Shown: positions 1 through 7,530 of the stretch, in pieces
How positions within the stretch are numbered: the first letter of the stretch is position 1
Layout: every line of letters starts with the position of its first letter
Source of the DNA: Chitinophagaceae bacterium
GTDB taxonomy: Bacteria; Bacteroidota; Bacteroidia; Chitinophagales; Chitinophagaceae
DNA length: 49,080 nt
Direction of reading: 5' to 3'
Assembly: GCA_903642275.1 (NCBI GenBank)
Contig: CAHJWK010000024.1
Span: 1 to 49,080 of the forward strand
The notes under the pieces: generated by a model
Told to the model about the DNA's origin: nothing
The model's input: only the letters and a program-made list of their open reading frames with translations
Database searches by the model: none
Program-made: the position numbers and the translations under genes

Positions 1-2
1 CA

Positions 3-806
3 GAAAAATTATCAAAGTTCGGTGATGTGTATGTAAATGATGCATTTGGTACAGCGCACCGGGCACATGCATCAACAGCAATCATTGCAAAGTTTTTCCC
101 AAAGGAAAAAAGAATGTTTGGTTTGCTGATGGAAAGTGAGATTAAAGCTGCTGAAAAAATAATGAAGAGTGCCGAAAAACCTTTCACTGCAATTATTGGC
201 GGCGCTAAAGTGAGTGACAAGATTTTGATTCTTGAAAACCTGCTTGACAGGGCAACAGATATAATCATTGGCGGTGGCATGGCTTATACTTTTTTTAAAG
301 CAGAAGGCGGCCACATCGGTTCATCATTATGTGAAGAAGACCGTATAGCAACTGCTAAAGAAATAATGGCAAAGGCTGCCGAAAAAAATGTTTGTATTCA
401 CTTGCCAAGCGACTCAATTATTGCAGATAAGTTTGCAAATGATGCAAGTATTTCATCATCTATGAGCACTACTATTCCTGATGGATGGATGGGTCTGGAC
501 ATTGGTACGATGGCCTGCAATATGTTTACTAAAGTGATACTGAAATCTAAAACAATTTTATGGAACGGGCCAATGGGCGTATTTGAAATGGAGTGTTTTC
601 AGCATGGTACAAAAACCATTACAAAGGCAGTTGCAGATGCTACTGAAAAAGGTGCATATTCATTAATTGGCGGCGGTGATAGTGTTGCTGCTGTAAATCA
701 ATTTGGCTTTGCAGATAAAGTAAGTCATGTATCCACCGGCGGCGGCGCCATGCTTGAATTTTTTGAAGGCAAAGAACTGCCGGGTATCGCTGCTATTAAT
801 CAATAA
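3..806 (+). CDS. pgk: Phosphoglycerate kinase, C-terminal two thirds (5' end outside window)
   Basis: Catalyses the ATP-forming step of glycolysis from 1,3-bisphosphoglycerate, in the cytosol. The reading frame is open from base 3, and the first visible residues run through GDVYVNDAFGTAHRAHAST, the conserved PGK N-domain motif, so this is a truncated gene and the internal GTG at 27 is not its start. Further PGK hallmarks are GGAKVSDK, the NGPMGVFE nucleotide-binding region and GGGDSVAAV near the end. About 267 codons are visible of a usual length near 395-400. The stop is followed after 2 bases by the end of a convergent gene. The family assignment is certain; nothing looks odd. Confidence 0.97.
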   Translation, partial: EKLSKFGDVYVNDAFGTAHRAHASTAIIAKFFPKEKRMFGLLMESEIKAAEKIMKSAEKPFTAIIGGAKVSDKILILENLLDRATDIIIGGGMAYTFFKAEGGHIGSSLCEEDRIATAKEIMAKAAEKNVCIHLPSDSIIADKFANDASISSSMSTTIPDGWMGLDIGTMACNMFTKVILKSKTILWNGPMGVFEMECFQHGTKTITKAVADATEKGAYSLIGGGDSVAAVNQFGFADKVSHVSTGGGAMLEFFEGKELPGIAAINQ

Positions 807-808
807 AA

Positions 809-1501
809 TTATTGTATATCCTTCAACACATTCCACATTTCTGTTGAAACAAGTTTATTGCCAACATCATTAAGATGTACACCGTCAAGAGTAAGAATAC
901 CTTTGTCAACGTTTGTTGCATTATTGTTTACTTCATATAAATGAAAGACAGAATGCAGGTCGCATAAAGGCAGGCTTAAATCTTTTGCAATGTTTCTTAT
1001 TATCTGTGCATACTTATTTAAATCACCATCCTGCTGGTTGCTGTAATCATTTTTTTCGCCAATGGTTGTCGGCGTTACAAGCATTACTTTAATATTATTG
1101 CTTTGTAGTTTGTTTATAATGGAGCGATAAAATTTTTCAAACTTATCAGCATCCGTTCCTGTGCCATACATACTTTTATGCCATACATCATTTACGCCAA
1201 CCCAGATCACTACTATGTCAGGCGATTTTTCAATCACATCAGAATCCATTCTTAAATACAAATCATACACTTTGTTGCCACCAATACCTGCGCCCATCAA
1301 ATCATAATTGCTGATGCCTTGTTGTGCAAGCATATCTTTCATCATAGATATATAACCGTTTGGCTGCACACCCATTTGCGTTATTGAATCGCCAAAAAAA
1401 ATTATGCGTTTATTTTTTGCTTTTGAATCTTTAATAAAAGACATTAATATAAGTGCTCCTATAAAAACAAAAACCCAGATAAGTTTATTGGTGATATTCA
1501 T
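809..1501 (-). CDS. SGNH/GDSL-type hydrolase with N-terminal membrane anchor
   Basis: A 230-residue esterase/lipase-like protein of the SGNH hydrolase family. Block I is FFGDSITQ with the nucleophile Ser39; block II is around GAGIGGNK (Gly near 74); block III is VGVNDVW (Asn104); block V is LDGVHLN with Asp206 and His209. A hydrophobic stretch at residues 7-22 followed by Lys-rich residues suggests an uncleaved anchor or signal sequence, so the enzyme probably acts in the periplasm. The substrate cannot be told: members deacylate sugars, phospholipids or peptidoglycan. It is a single gene, convergent with pgk at a 2-base gap. A TAAAATTG element, one mismatch from TAnnTTTG, lies five bases before the ATG. 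Confidence 0.88.
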   Translation of the reverse strand: MNITNKLIWVFVFIGALILMSFIKDSKAKNKRIIFFGDSITQMGVQPNGYISMMKDMLAQQGISNYDLMGAGIGGNKVYDLYLRMDSDVIEKSPDIVVIWVGVNDVWHKSMYGTGTDADKFEKFYRSIINKLQSNNIKVMLVTPTTIGEKNDYSNQQDGDLNKYAQIIRNIAKDLSLPLCDLHSVFHLYEVNNNATNVDKGILTLDGVHLNDVGNKLVSTEMWNVLKDIQ

Positions 1502-1606
1502 GTGTACAATTTTAATTATTTAAGGTCACATGGAATTCGCCATAAATTTTAATTCTTGCTTAAGATAATACTTTAAAATCTATGGCTTCGTTTCATACGG
1601 CAAATT

Positions 1607-2497
1607 TTAAATTACATCTGACATAAACGGTGTGTTTTCCTTGCCCATCTTTTCAACAAATTTTCTTTCATCAATATTATAACCATTACCTCTTGCACAA
1701 AAATGGACATGCAGGTTTTCAATGCTCATTGGGTTGCCTTCGGGTATATCTGCGATGTTGGTATGCACTACTTCATGGCCATCAATTATTACTATCAGTC
1801 CGCTGCCAATAGCTTCCATTTTATTGCCTTCGGTAATTATCATGCCTGTATCTTCACCAAGCCCGATACCAATACAGGCAGGGTTGCCTGCAACTGCCTG
1901 GGCAAGCCTTACAAAGCGACCACGCTTTTCAAAATGTGAATCAATGATAATATTGTCAATCATGCGCAGGCCTGTTGTGATTTTTACTTCTCCTTTCAAA
2001 TGCGCACGAAAAGGGTTGCCTTCGTAAATCATGGAGCTGCTCATTGCCATTGCACCGGCCGAAGTTCCTGCCACAACAACCTCTTCGTTCCAATATTTGT
2101 CACGCAAAATTTTCAAAAATTCTGTGCCTCCTAACGTTGCTGTTAAACGCATTTGGTTACCGCCGGTCATCATTATACAATCACACTCTTTTAAACGTTC
2201 TGCATACTCAGCCTGCTTGAGATTTTCACGGTTGCGTATATGCATAATGCCCACGTTAACGCAGCCTATTTTTCCAAATGCATTCAGGTAATTTTCACCA
2301 ACCTGGTGGGGTATCATTGATGCGGTTGTAATAACCTCGATACGTTTATTAACACCACCGGCTTCTTCAACTATACGGCGCAAAATACCCAGTTCAAAAA
2401 AATTAAGGTTGTTCTTATGAATTTCTCCTTTTTCAACCTCTGTTCCTTTGTCTTCAGCCCCGCCGATTGCAATAAGTTTTCCCTGTGGTATTTGCAT
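1607..2497 (-). CDS. cphB: Cyanophycinase-like serine peptidase (family S51)
   Basis: Homologous to cyanophycinase, which cleaves the Asp-Arg storage polymer cyanophycin into beta-Asp-Arg dipeptides. The 296-residue length matches the intracellular form. Visible motifs are the N-terminal KLIAIGGAEDK strand, TGGNQMRL (residues 111-117) and the nucleophile elbow AGTSAGAMA with Ser146. A nearby IIDSHFEKRGR segment matches the conserved active-site region of the family. There is no signal peptide, so it should be cytosolic. No cyanophycin synthetase (cphA) is in the window. An upstream TAAGTTTG (2516-2523, minus strand) is a plausible promoter -7 element. It could alternatively be a general isoaspartyl-dipeptide peptidase of the same fold. 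Confidence 0.88.
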   Translation of the reverse strand: MQIPQGKLIAIGGAEDKGTEVEKGEIHKNNLNFFELGILRRIVEEAGGVNKRIEVITTASMIPHQVGENYLNAFGKIGCVNVGIMHIRNRENLKQAEYAERLKECDCIMMTGGNQMRLTATLGGTEFLKILRDKYWNEEVVVAGTSAGAMAMSSSMIYEGNPFRAHLKGEVKITTGLRMIDNIIIDSHFEKRGRFVRLAQAVAGNPACIGIGLGEDTGMIITEGNKMEAIGSGLIVIIDGHEVVHTNIADIPEGNPMSIENLHVHFCARGNGYNIDERKFVEKMGKENTPFMSDVI

Positions 2498-2515
2498 GCT
2501 CTAATTGTGGTTTCG

Positions 2516-2523
2516 CAAACTTA
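2516..2523 (-). promoter_or_regulatory. Promoter -7 element (TAAGTTTG) of cyanophycinase gene
   Basis: A full match to the Bacteroidota -7 consensus TAnnTTTG, 18 bases upstream of the ATG. No convincing -33 TTG was seen. Confidence 0.45.
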
Positions 2524-2710
2524 CGTTAATTGAATTTTCTTAAGCCTTCCAGATATACATTAAGTTTTTTTAGGGTGCATAACGTGAGGATAAGCGGAGA
2601 TTTGAGTTTACGATTTTCACAAACATATGATTAAACTATTTTGACTAAAATTTATCACAGCTTTTACAATAATTTTTTACAATTATGCATTTATAATTTA
2701 TCCAGCTTGT

Positions 2711-4288
2711 ATGAATAATAAAGTTTACCGCCTTCTGCGTAATAATAAAGAACAGGGTCCCTTTACGGCTGATGAATTAATACAAAAAAATTTAAAGCCA
2801 TTTGATTTAATTTGGGCTGATGAACGCAGTGCTGCATGGAGTTACCCAACTGAGATGGCAGAGTTTAAAATATATGTTCCGGATGCTTCTGAAAAAGCTG
2901 TTGCAAACAATCTAAAAGTAAGTTCAGCAACACAAGTAAGTAGCCCGGTTCAGGCGGCTGTTTCAATAAACGATGCCATCCTTAAAACAGAATCGCCTAA
3001 GCAAAAGCCGCGTTATAAAGTTTCAGCGGCATGGAGTAAAATTCAAACAATAGTTCCTGCTTATAAAGATGTGATGTTGGCTGAACCAAAGAAGATTTCA
3101 TCAACAAAAATTATTGATTTGCCTAAAGTGCAACCAGCTAATGTAAAATCTTTAAGCTGGGAACAGGCATGGCTTGACTGGGAACATGAGAAGCGTTATG
3201 TTGCGGCTGCAAAACTTGTTAGTATACAAGCAAAACACGCAGCTAAACAAATAAAAATTAACCAGGCAAAAGCTGAACCTGTTCTTGAAAAAAAGTTTGA
3301 GCAGTCCCTTGATACCATTACCAATAATTATATTGATAGCCTTCTTCAGCAAAAGAAAAAATCGAAGAACATCAAGCTTGGTAAAGCTTCTGAATTTATA
3401 TTGCCTTCTTTAGCACTTATTATAATTTTCAGTATTGCATTTTGGTTGATGCATGATACAAAAGTTGCTGTGGTTCCAAATGGTTTGCCTGCAGGTAACC
3501 AGGTTGTTGTTACGGATAAAAATAAAGATAAGCCTGCTGAGATAAAAATAAATCCATTTAAAAATCATCAGACTGCATCAATTGAAAAGCCAATTCAAAA
3601 TACAAATAATATTACAGGCGATTTAAAGGAAACTGTAAAGAAAGAACAAGAATCTGCGGGTAATGCAAGCACTGTAAAATTTATAGAACCGGTTAAAGAA
3701 AGTAATACAAATAACAAAGTTAATAGTAACATTAACTCATCAAAAACATCAAACATTACCGATGTTGATTTGAAAAAATCAAAGCAACTGACTAAACAGT
3801 TTGATCCAGCCGTAATTAACAGCGTTCCAAAAGATAATATTTATAACGATGCTCAGGAATCAAACAATACAGATCTGAATGTAGCTGAAAACAGGCCGGT
3901 AAAACGCAGAACAAATGTTGCAGATGCAGCTAAAAATCAGAATGTAAATCAAACCGCAGTCAATACTTCAGTACTAAAAAATTCAAATACTAATCTATGT
4001 CTTAATTATGTGAGTGTTCCGGAATACATTACGATGAATGATGGCAGCGGCGATATAAAAGTACAAAACGTTAGTAATGTTGATCTTGATCTTGCAGTGG
4101 TTAACGTAATGTATTATGATGCTTCAGGTCGCTATCGCAAAGGCGAAACTTTATACCTGCATAATTTAAAAGCCGGCAAATCCGTTAATATAAAAACAGC
4201 AAAAGATACTGATGCTGCTTATGCTACTTCAAAAGTTTCATTAGTTAGTTCAGACGCAAACGGCGTTTATGCTGTTGGCGATAATTGA
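2711..4288 (+). CDS. GYF_2-domain single-pass membrane protein with Ig-like C-terminus
   Basis: Function not recognised. The 525-residue protein has four parts. Residues 3-50 look like a GYF_2 domain (YRLLRNNKEQGPFTADEL, then FDLIWADERSAAW), a bacterial peptide-binding-like fold. Residues 50-225 are a basic, partly helical region. A single hydrophobic span lies near 229-247 (LPSLALIIIFSIAFWLM). After it comes a long Asn/Lys/Thr-rich low-complexity linker (about 255-425), then a compact C-terminal domain (about 430-525) with alternating hydrophobics and NVSNVDLDLAVVNVMYYD, suggestive of a beta sandwich. The topology implied is a cytosolic GYF domain with the beta domain in the periplasm. Its stop lies 38 bases before the saccharopine dehydrogenase start, so the two may be co-transcribed. 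Confidence 0.75.
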   Translation: MNNKVYRLLRNNKEQGPFTADELIQKNLKPFDLIWADERSAAWSYPTEMAEFKIYVPDASEKAVANNLKVSSATQVSSPVQAAVSINDAILKTESPKQKPRYKVSAAWSKIQTIVPAYKDVMLAEPKKISSTKIIDLPKVQPANVKSLSWEQAWLDWEHEKRYVAAAKLVSIQAKHAAKQIKINQAKAEPVLEKKFEQSLDTITNNYIDSLLQQKKKSKNIKLGKASEFILPSLALIIIFSIAFWLMHDTKVAVVPNGLPAGNQVVVTDKNKDKPAEIKINPFKNHQTASIEKPIQNTNNITGDLKETVKKEQESAGNASTVKFIEPVKESNTNNKVNSNINSSKTSNITDVDLKKSKQLTKQFDPAVINSVPKDNIYNDAQESNNTDLNVAENRPVKRRTNVADAAKNQNVNQTAVNTSVLKNSNTNLCLNYVSVPEYITMNDGSGDIKVQNVSNVDLDLAVVNVMYYDASGRYRKGETLYLHNLKAGKSVNIKTAKDTDAAYATSKVSLVSSDANGVYAVGDN

Positions 4289-4326
4289 TATTTTGCTTAC
4301 TTAACTTCGCCGCACAAGTTTTTGAA

Positions 4327-5853
4327 ATGCCTGTTGATAAAACCGTAAAACATATCTTGCTTTTTGGCGCCGGTAAGTCCGCTACTGTTCTAATTGATTA
4401 TTTAAAAAATCTTTCCGTAAACAAAAATTGGAATGTAATTGTTGCTGACAACGATTTGAATGCGGTTAAAAAAAAGGTTGGCAAACATGCAAACACTATT
4501 GCCATTGCTATTGATGTAACCAATAATGAACAACGGCAAAAATATATTTGTGAAGCTGATCTTGTAATTTCTCTAATGCCGCCGCACCTGCACTATTTAA
4601 TTGCACTTGATTGCATTCAATTTAAAAAACATTTGCTGACGGCTTCTTATGCTAATGAAGAAATAAAAGCTTTGTCAGCTCAGATTGAGGACAATAATAT
4701 TTTGTTTTTATGTGAGATGGGTCTTGACCCTGGTATTGACCACATGAGTGCTATGCAGATGATCAATAAGATTAAAGCTGAAGATGGAACCATCACATCA
4801 TTCAGATCGCATTGCGGCGGCCTTATTGCCCCTGAAAGCGATGATAATCCATGGCATTATAAAATAAGCTGGAATCCGCGTAATATTGTAATGGCTGGTA
4901 AAGCCGGCGCACATTATATAGAAAATAATGTAGAAGTAAATATTGAATACGATAATCTTTTCTCCGTTAATCATCATGTAGATGTTCCTGGCTTTGGTGA
5001 TTATGCTTATTATCCAAACCGCGATTCATTAAGTTATCTTTTATTGTACGATTTAAAAGATGTACAAACATTTATAAGAACCACTTTACGGCATCCTGAT
5101 TTTTGTTCAGGCTGGAAAAATATTATCGCGCTTAAATTAACCGATGAAGAAAAAACATACAATACGGATGGCTTGTCACTTTCATCTTTTTTTAAAGAGC
5201 ATTTTGAGAACCATGGTTTTAGTGAATGGCTTACGGAGCTGTTAAGTGCAAGGCTGGAATATGCAAAGAAGATGATGGAGCAATTGATGAATTTAATGGA
5301 AGCAGAAAAAGAAGCATTAAGTGAAGGCGAAGAACCTGAAAATGATTTTATGCTGATTGATGAAACCGGTGAGCTAACTACGCTGAATGTGAATGAGGTA
5401 AAAAACCGTGCGGCAGAAAGTGTGGCTGTACAAATGCATGAAGCCAATCTTACATTTAAGCAATTATTTTTTTTAGGACTGAATGATGATGAAACGATAA
5501 TTAATAAAGGCTTGTGCAGTGCTGCTGATGTGTTACAACATATTTTAGAAAGCAAACTTGCTTTACAACCTGATGATAAGGATATGATAATTATGCTTCA
5601 TGAAATTGAATATGAAAAACAAGGCAAACATCACCGGATTAAGAGCTGTCTTGCTGTAAAAGGTAAAGACAATGTTCATACGGCTATGGCAAAAACAGTT
5701 GGTTTACCTTTGGGTATTGCTGCAAAATTAATTTTAGAAGAAAAAATAAAAGAAACAGGTTTACATATTCCTGTTCTGCCATCAATATACGAACCCGTAT
5801 TGGAGGAATTAAAGCAACATGGTATTGTATTTAAAGAAGAAGCTTCTCAATAA
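4327..5853 (+). CDS. Saccharopine dehydrogenase-family protein (LYS9-like)
   Basis: Resembles the glutamate-forming saccharopine dehydrogenase, which in lysine metabolism interconverts saccharopine with 2-aminoadipate semialdehyde and glutamate using NAD(P). A Rossmann nucleotide site stands at the N-terminus (ILLFGAGKSATVLIDYLK, with VIVADND as the acidic end of strand 2). It is followed by LVISLMPPHLH and the family motif CEMGLDPGIDHMSAM. The C-terminal half has the substrate domain, including FRSHCGGLIAPESDDNPWHYKISWNPRNIV. I place the start at 4327 (MPVDKTVKH, 508 residues) because the upstream in-frame TTG at 4285 overlaps the preceding gene and adds a poorly conserved-looking stretch. 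The physiological role here (lysine degradation or another pathway) is unknown, since no lysine-pathway partner is nearby. Confidence 0.88.
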   Translation: MPVDKTVKHILLFGAGKSATVLIDYLKNLSVNKNWNVIVADNDLNAVKKKVGKHANTIAIAIDVTNNEQRQKYICEADLVISLMPPHLHYLIALDCIQFKKHLLTASYANEEIKALSAQIEDNNILFLCEMGLDPGIDHMSAMQMINKIKAEDGTITSFRSHCGGLIAPESDDNPWHYKISWNPRNIVMAGKAGAHYIENNVEVNIEYDNLFSVNHHVDVPGFGDYAYYPNRDSLSYLLLYDLKDVQTFIRTTLRHPDFCSGWKNIIALKLTDEEKTYNTDGLSLSSFFKEHFENHGFSEWLTELLSARLEYAKKMMEQLMNLMEAEKEALSEGEEPENDFMLIDETGELTTLNVNEVKNRAAESVAVQMHEANLTFKQLFFLGLNDDETIINKGLCSAADVLQHILESKLALQPDDKDMIIMLHEIEYEKQGKHHRIKSCLAVKGKDNVHTAMAKTVGLPLGIAAKLILEEKIKETGLHIPVLPSIYEPVLEELKQHGIVFKEEASQ

Positions 5854-5859
5854 AAAGCA

Positions 5860-6273
5860 TTAAGCTTTGCCAGGCATTTTGCTCATATCCATAAACAAAA
5901 CATTCCACCGGTGATTGTCAGGATCAGTAAAACCAAAGCCATACATCCAACCATCTTTTTCAATGGGTTTAGCAAAAATAATTGCGCCTGCATCTGATGC
6001 TTTTTGAGCAAGTTCGTCTACTTCTTCCCTGCTTTCAGCATCGATAGAAATTAGTACCTCAGCGTTTGTTGCTGTATCGGCAATGTTTGTTTTTGTAAAA
6101 CTTTTAAAAGATGCTTCTTCAAACAACATGATAACATTCTTACCAACAACAAGGCTGGCAGATACAGGCGAATTGCCGTATTGCGTATTGAAAGAAAATC
6201 CCAATGCTGAAAAAAATTTTTTAGAATTTTCTACATTCTTTACTGGCAGGTTAAGCCATAACTGTTTTGTCAT
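5860..6273 (-). CDS. VOC-family (glyoxalase/bleomycin-resistance fold) protein
   Basis: A 137-residue vicinal-oxygen-chelate protein of the single-gene type common in bacteria. Seen in the sequence: LWLNLPVKNVENSKKFFSALGF at the start (first beta-alpha of the fold), an EEVDELAQKASDAGAI helix, and the ending GFGFTDPDNHRWNVLFMD, which carries the family's DPDGN-like turn. The start at 6273 (MTKQLWLN) is preferred; the longer frame to 6327 would run into the end of the DUF1080 gene. Substrate unknown; these proteins include dioxygenases, glyoxalases and antibiotic-binding proteins. It follows the DUF1080 gene on the same strand with a 32-base gap and is convergent with the saccharopine dehydrogenase. 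Confidence 0.85.
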   Translation of the reverse strand: MTKQLWLNLPVKNVENSKKFFSALGFSFNTQYGNSPVSASLVVGKNVIMLFEEASFKSFTKTNIADTATNAEVLISIDAESREEVDELAQKASDAGAIIFAKPIEKDGWMYGFGFTDPDNHRWNVLFMDMSKMPGKA

Positions 6274-6305
6274 AAGTAAACGATTTACAAAAACATGATA
6301 AGTTA

Positions 6306-7109
6306 TTAATCCAGTGGCCTTACCCAAATATTTCTATAACTTAGAGGCTTACTTGGGTCGCCGTGTGCCTGAAGTTTTATGGGAGATGCACCATGTGCTA
6401 CATAGTAAGGAAATCCTATATACCTTGTCTCACCTTTCAGTTCAAAATTATTTTGCAGCAGCACGCCATTATGAATTACAGTAACTCTTGCTGCGCTTGA
6501 TAATTTACCATCGTTATCAAAACGTGGAGCAGTCCAGATGATATCATAATACTGCCATTCGCCTGGCTTTTTGCATGCATTAGCTAATGGAATACTTTGT
6601 TTATAAACAGCACCTGTTTGCCCGTTTGTATAAGTTTTATTATTATAACAATCGAGTACTTGTATTTCATAACCACCGCCAGGTCCATTAGTTGATGCCA
6701 GAAAAACTCCGCTGTTACCTCTTGCCTGGCTTGTGCCTTGTATATCCGAAGGTTCACGCCATTCAACATGTAACTGGTAATCCATAAATCGTTGCTTTGT
6801 TTCAATATCACCCAAGCCTTTCTTGCTTACCGTCATGATACCATCATGCACATCCCAATCAGCTGGTTTTGTGGTGTCTTTATTAGAGCGCCATGCATTC
6901 AGGTTTTTACCATCAAATAAAATAATTGCGTCTGATGGTGCATCCTGTGGCAAAGCGCCTGGCGTTACAACCGGTGGAACAGGAGAGTATATTTCAAATG
7001 TTTCTGGTTTGGTAGAATCACCAACTCCGTATTGTTGCGTAGTATCTTTTTGTGCATGCAATAGTGTAAATGAAACAAACGAAATAATTGTTATAAGAAT
7101 TTTCTTCAT
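6306..7109 (-). CDS. Secreted DUF1080 (3-keto-disaccharide hydrolase-like) protein
   Basis: A 267-residue exported protein with a clear signal peptide (MKKILITIISFVSFTLLHA, cleavage before QKD). The rest is a DUF1080 concanavalin-like jelly roll: IILFDGKNLNAWRSN near the start, then DVHDGIMTVS, DYQLHVEWREP, NSGVFL, YEIQVLDCYNN and the end YRNIWVRPLD. Several DUF1080 proteins act on 3-keto-glucosides or bind glycans, and they are abundant in Bacteroidota and Planctomycetota. No partner dehydrogenase is adjacent; a TIM-barrel isomerase-like gene with a Tat signal, another frequent companion of this family, occurs 24 kb away. Likely periplasmic or outer-membrane associated. Confidence 0.9.
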   Translation of the reverse strand: MKKILITIISFVSFTLLHAQKDTTQQYGVGDSTKPETFEIYSPVPPVVTPGALPQDAPSDAIILFDGKNLNAWRSNKDTTKPADWDVHDGIMTVSKKGLGDIETKQRFMDYQLHVEWREPSDIQGTSQARGNSGVFLASTNGPGGGYEIQVLDCYNNKTYTNGQTGAVYKQSIPLANACKKPGEWQYYDIIWTAPRFDNDGKLSSAARVTVIHNGVLLQNNFELKGETRYIGFPYYVAHGASPIKLQAHGDPSKPLSYRNIWVRPLD

Positions 7110-7530
7110 ATGGGATTATTAATGCAGTGCAACATACAAATTAAATTCACAGTATTTATACATGTATTTAAATACTTAACTAGCTGTAAATACTAATTTT
7201 CAAACAAATCACCACAAAATATATTGCTTATAAATAATTTTTACTCATCAGCTTAAATGCTGCTGCAACAATAAATCAGCAATAAAAACAGGTATTGGTT
7301 CCGGTTTTTTTACAACATCGTTATTCGATAATTTAAAATTCATAGGTAATAAATACGTAACAACATTTTTGCAGGATTACAATTCTTACTCTTTGGCTAA
7401 GTTTTAAATTATAAACAACAAATTATATGTATTCCAAAATATGGAAATACTAAATTTTAATTAGTGATTAATAAAATTATTTTTGTTGCTTAGTCTTCAA
7501 TTAATTTCAATACTAATAAAAAATTTAAAT
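7110..7530. other. Divergent intergenic region with AGTATTTA-type palindromes
   Basis: A 421-base gene-free, very AT-rich interval between divergent DUF1080 and phosphosugar mutase genes. Near the DUF1080 side it holds the perfect palindrome GTATTTAAATAC (7164-7175), flanked by AGTATTTA (7151-7158) and its inverse TAAATACT (7187-7194). Near the mutase it holds a TATTTTTG promoter element (7478-7485). I see no coding potential or RNA gene in it. Confidence 0.6.
7478..7485 (+). promoter_or_regulatory. Promoter -7 element (TATTTTTG) of phosphosugar mutase gene
   Basis: Exact TAnnTTTG match, 45 bases before the ATG at 7531. A -33 TTG is not obvious. Confidence 0.45.

Noticed and set aside
5034-5555. 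Long Ser-rich antisense ORF inside the saccharopine dehydrogenase gene
   Set aside because: Shadow of the real gene; Ser/Phe-rich composition typical of reverse-strand reading of AT-rich coding DNA.
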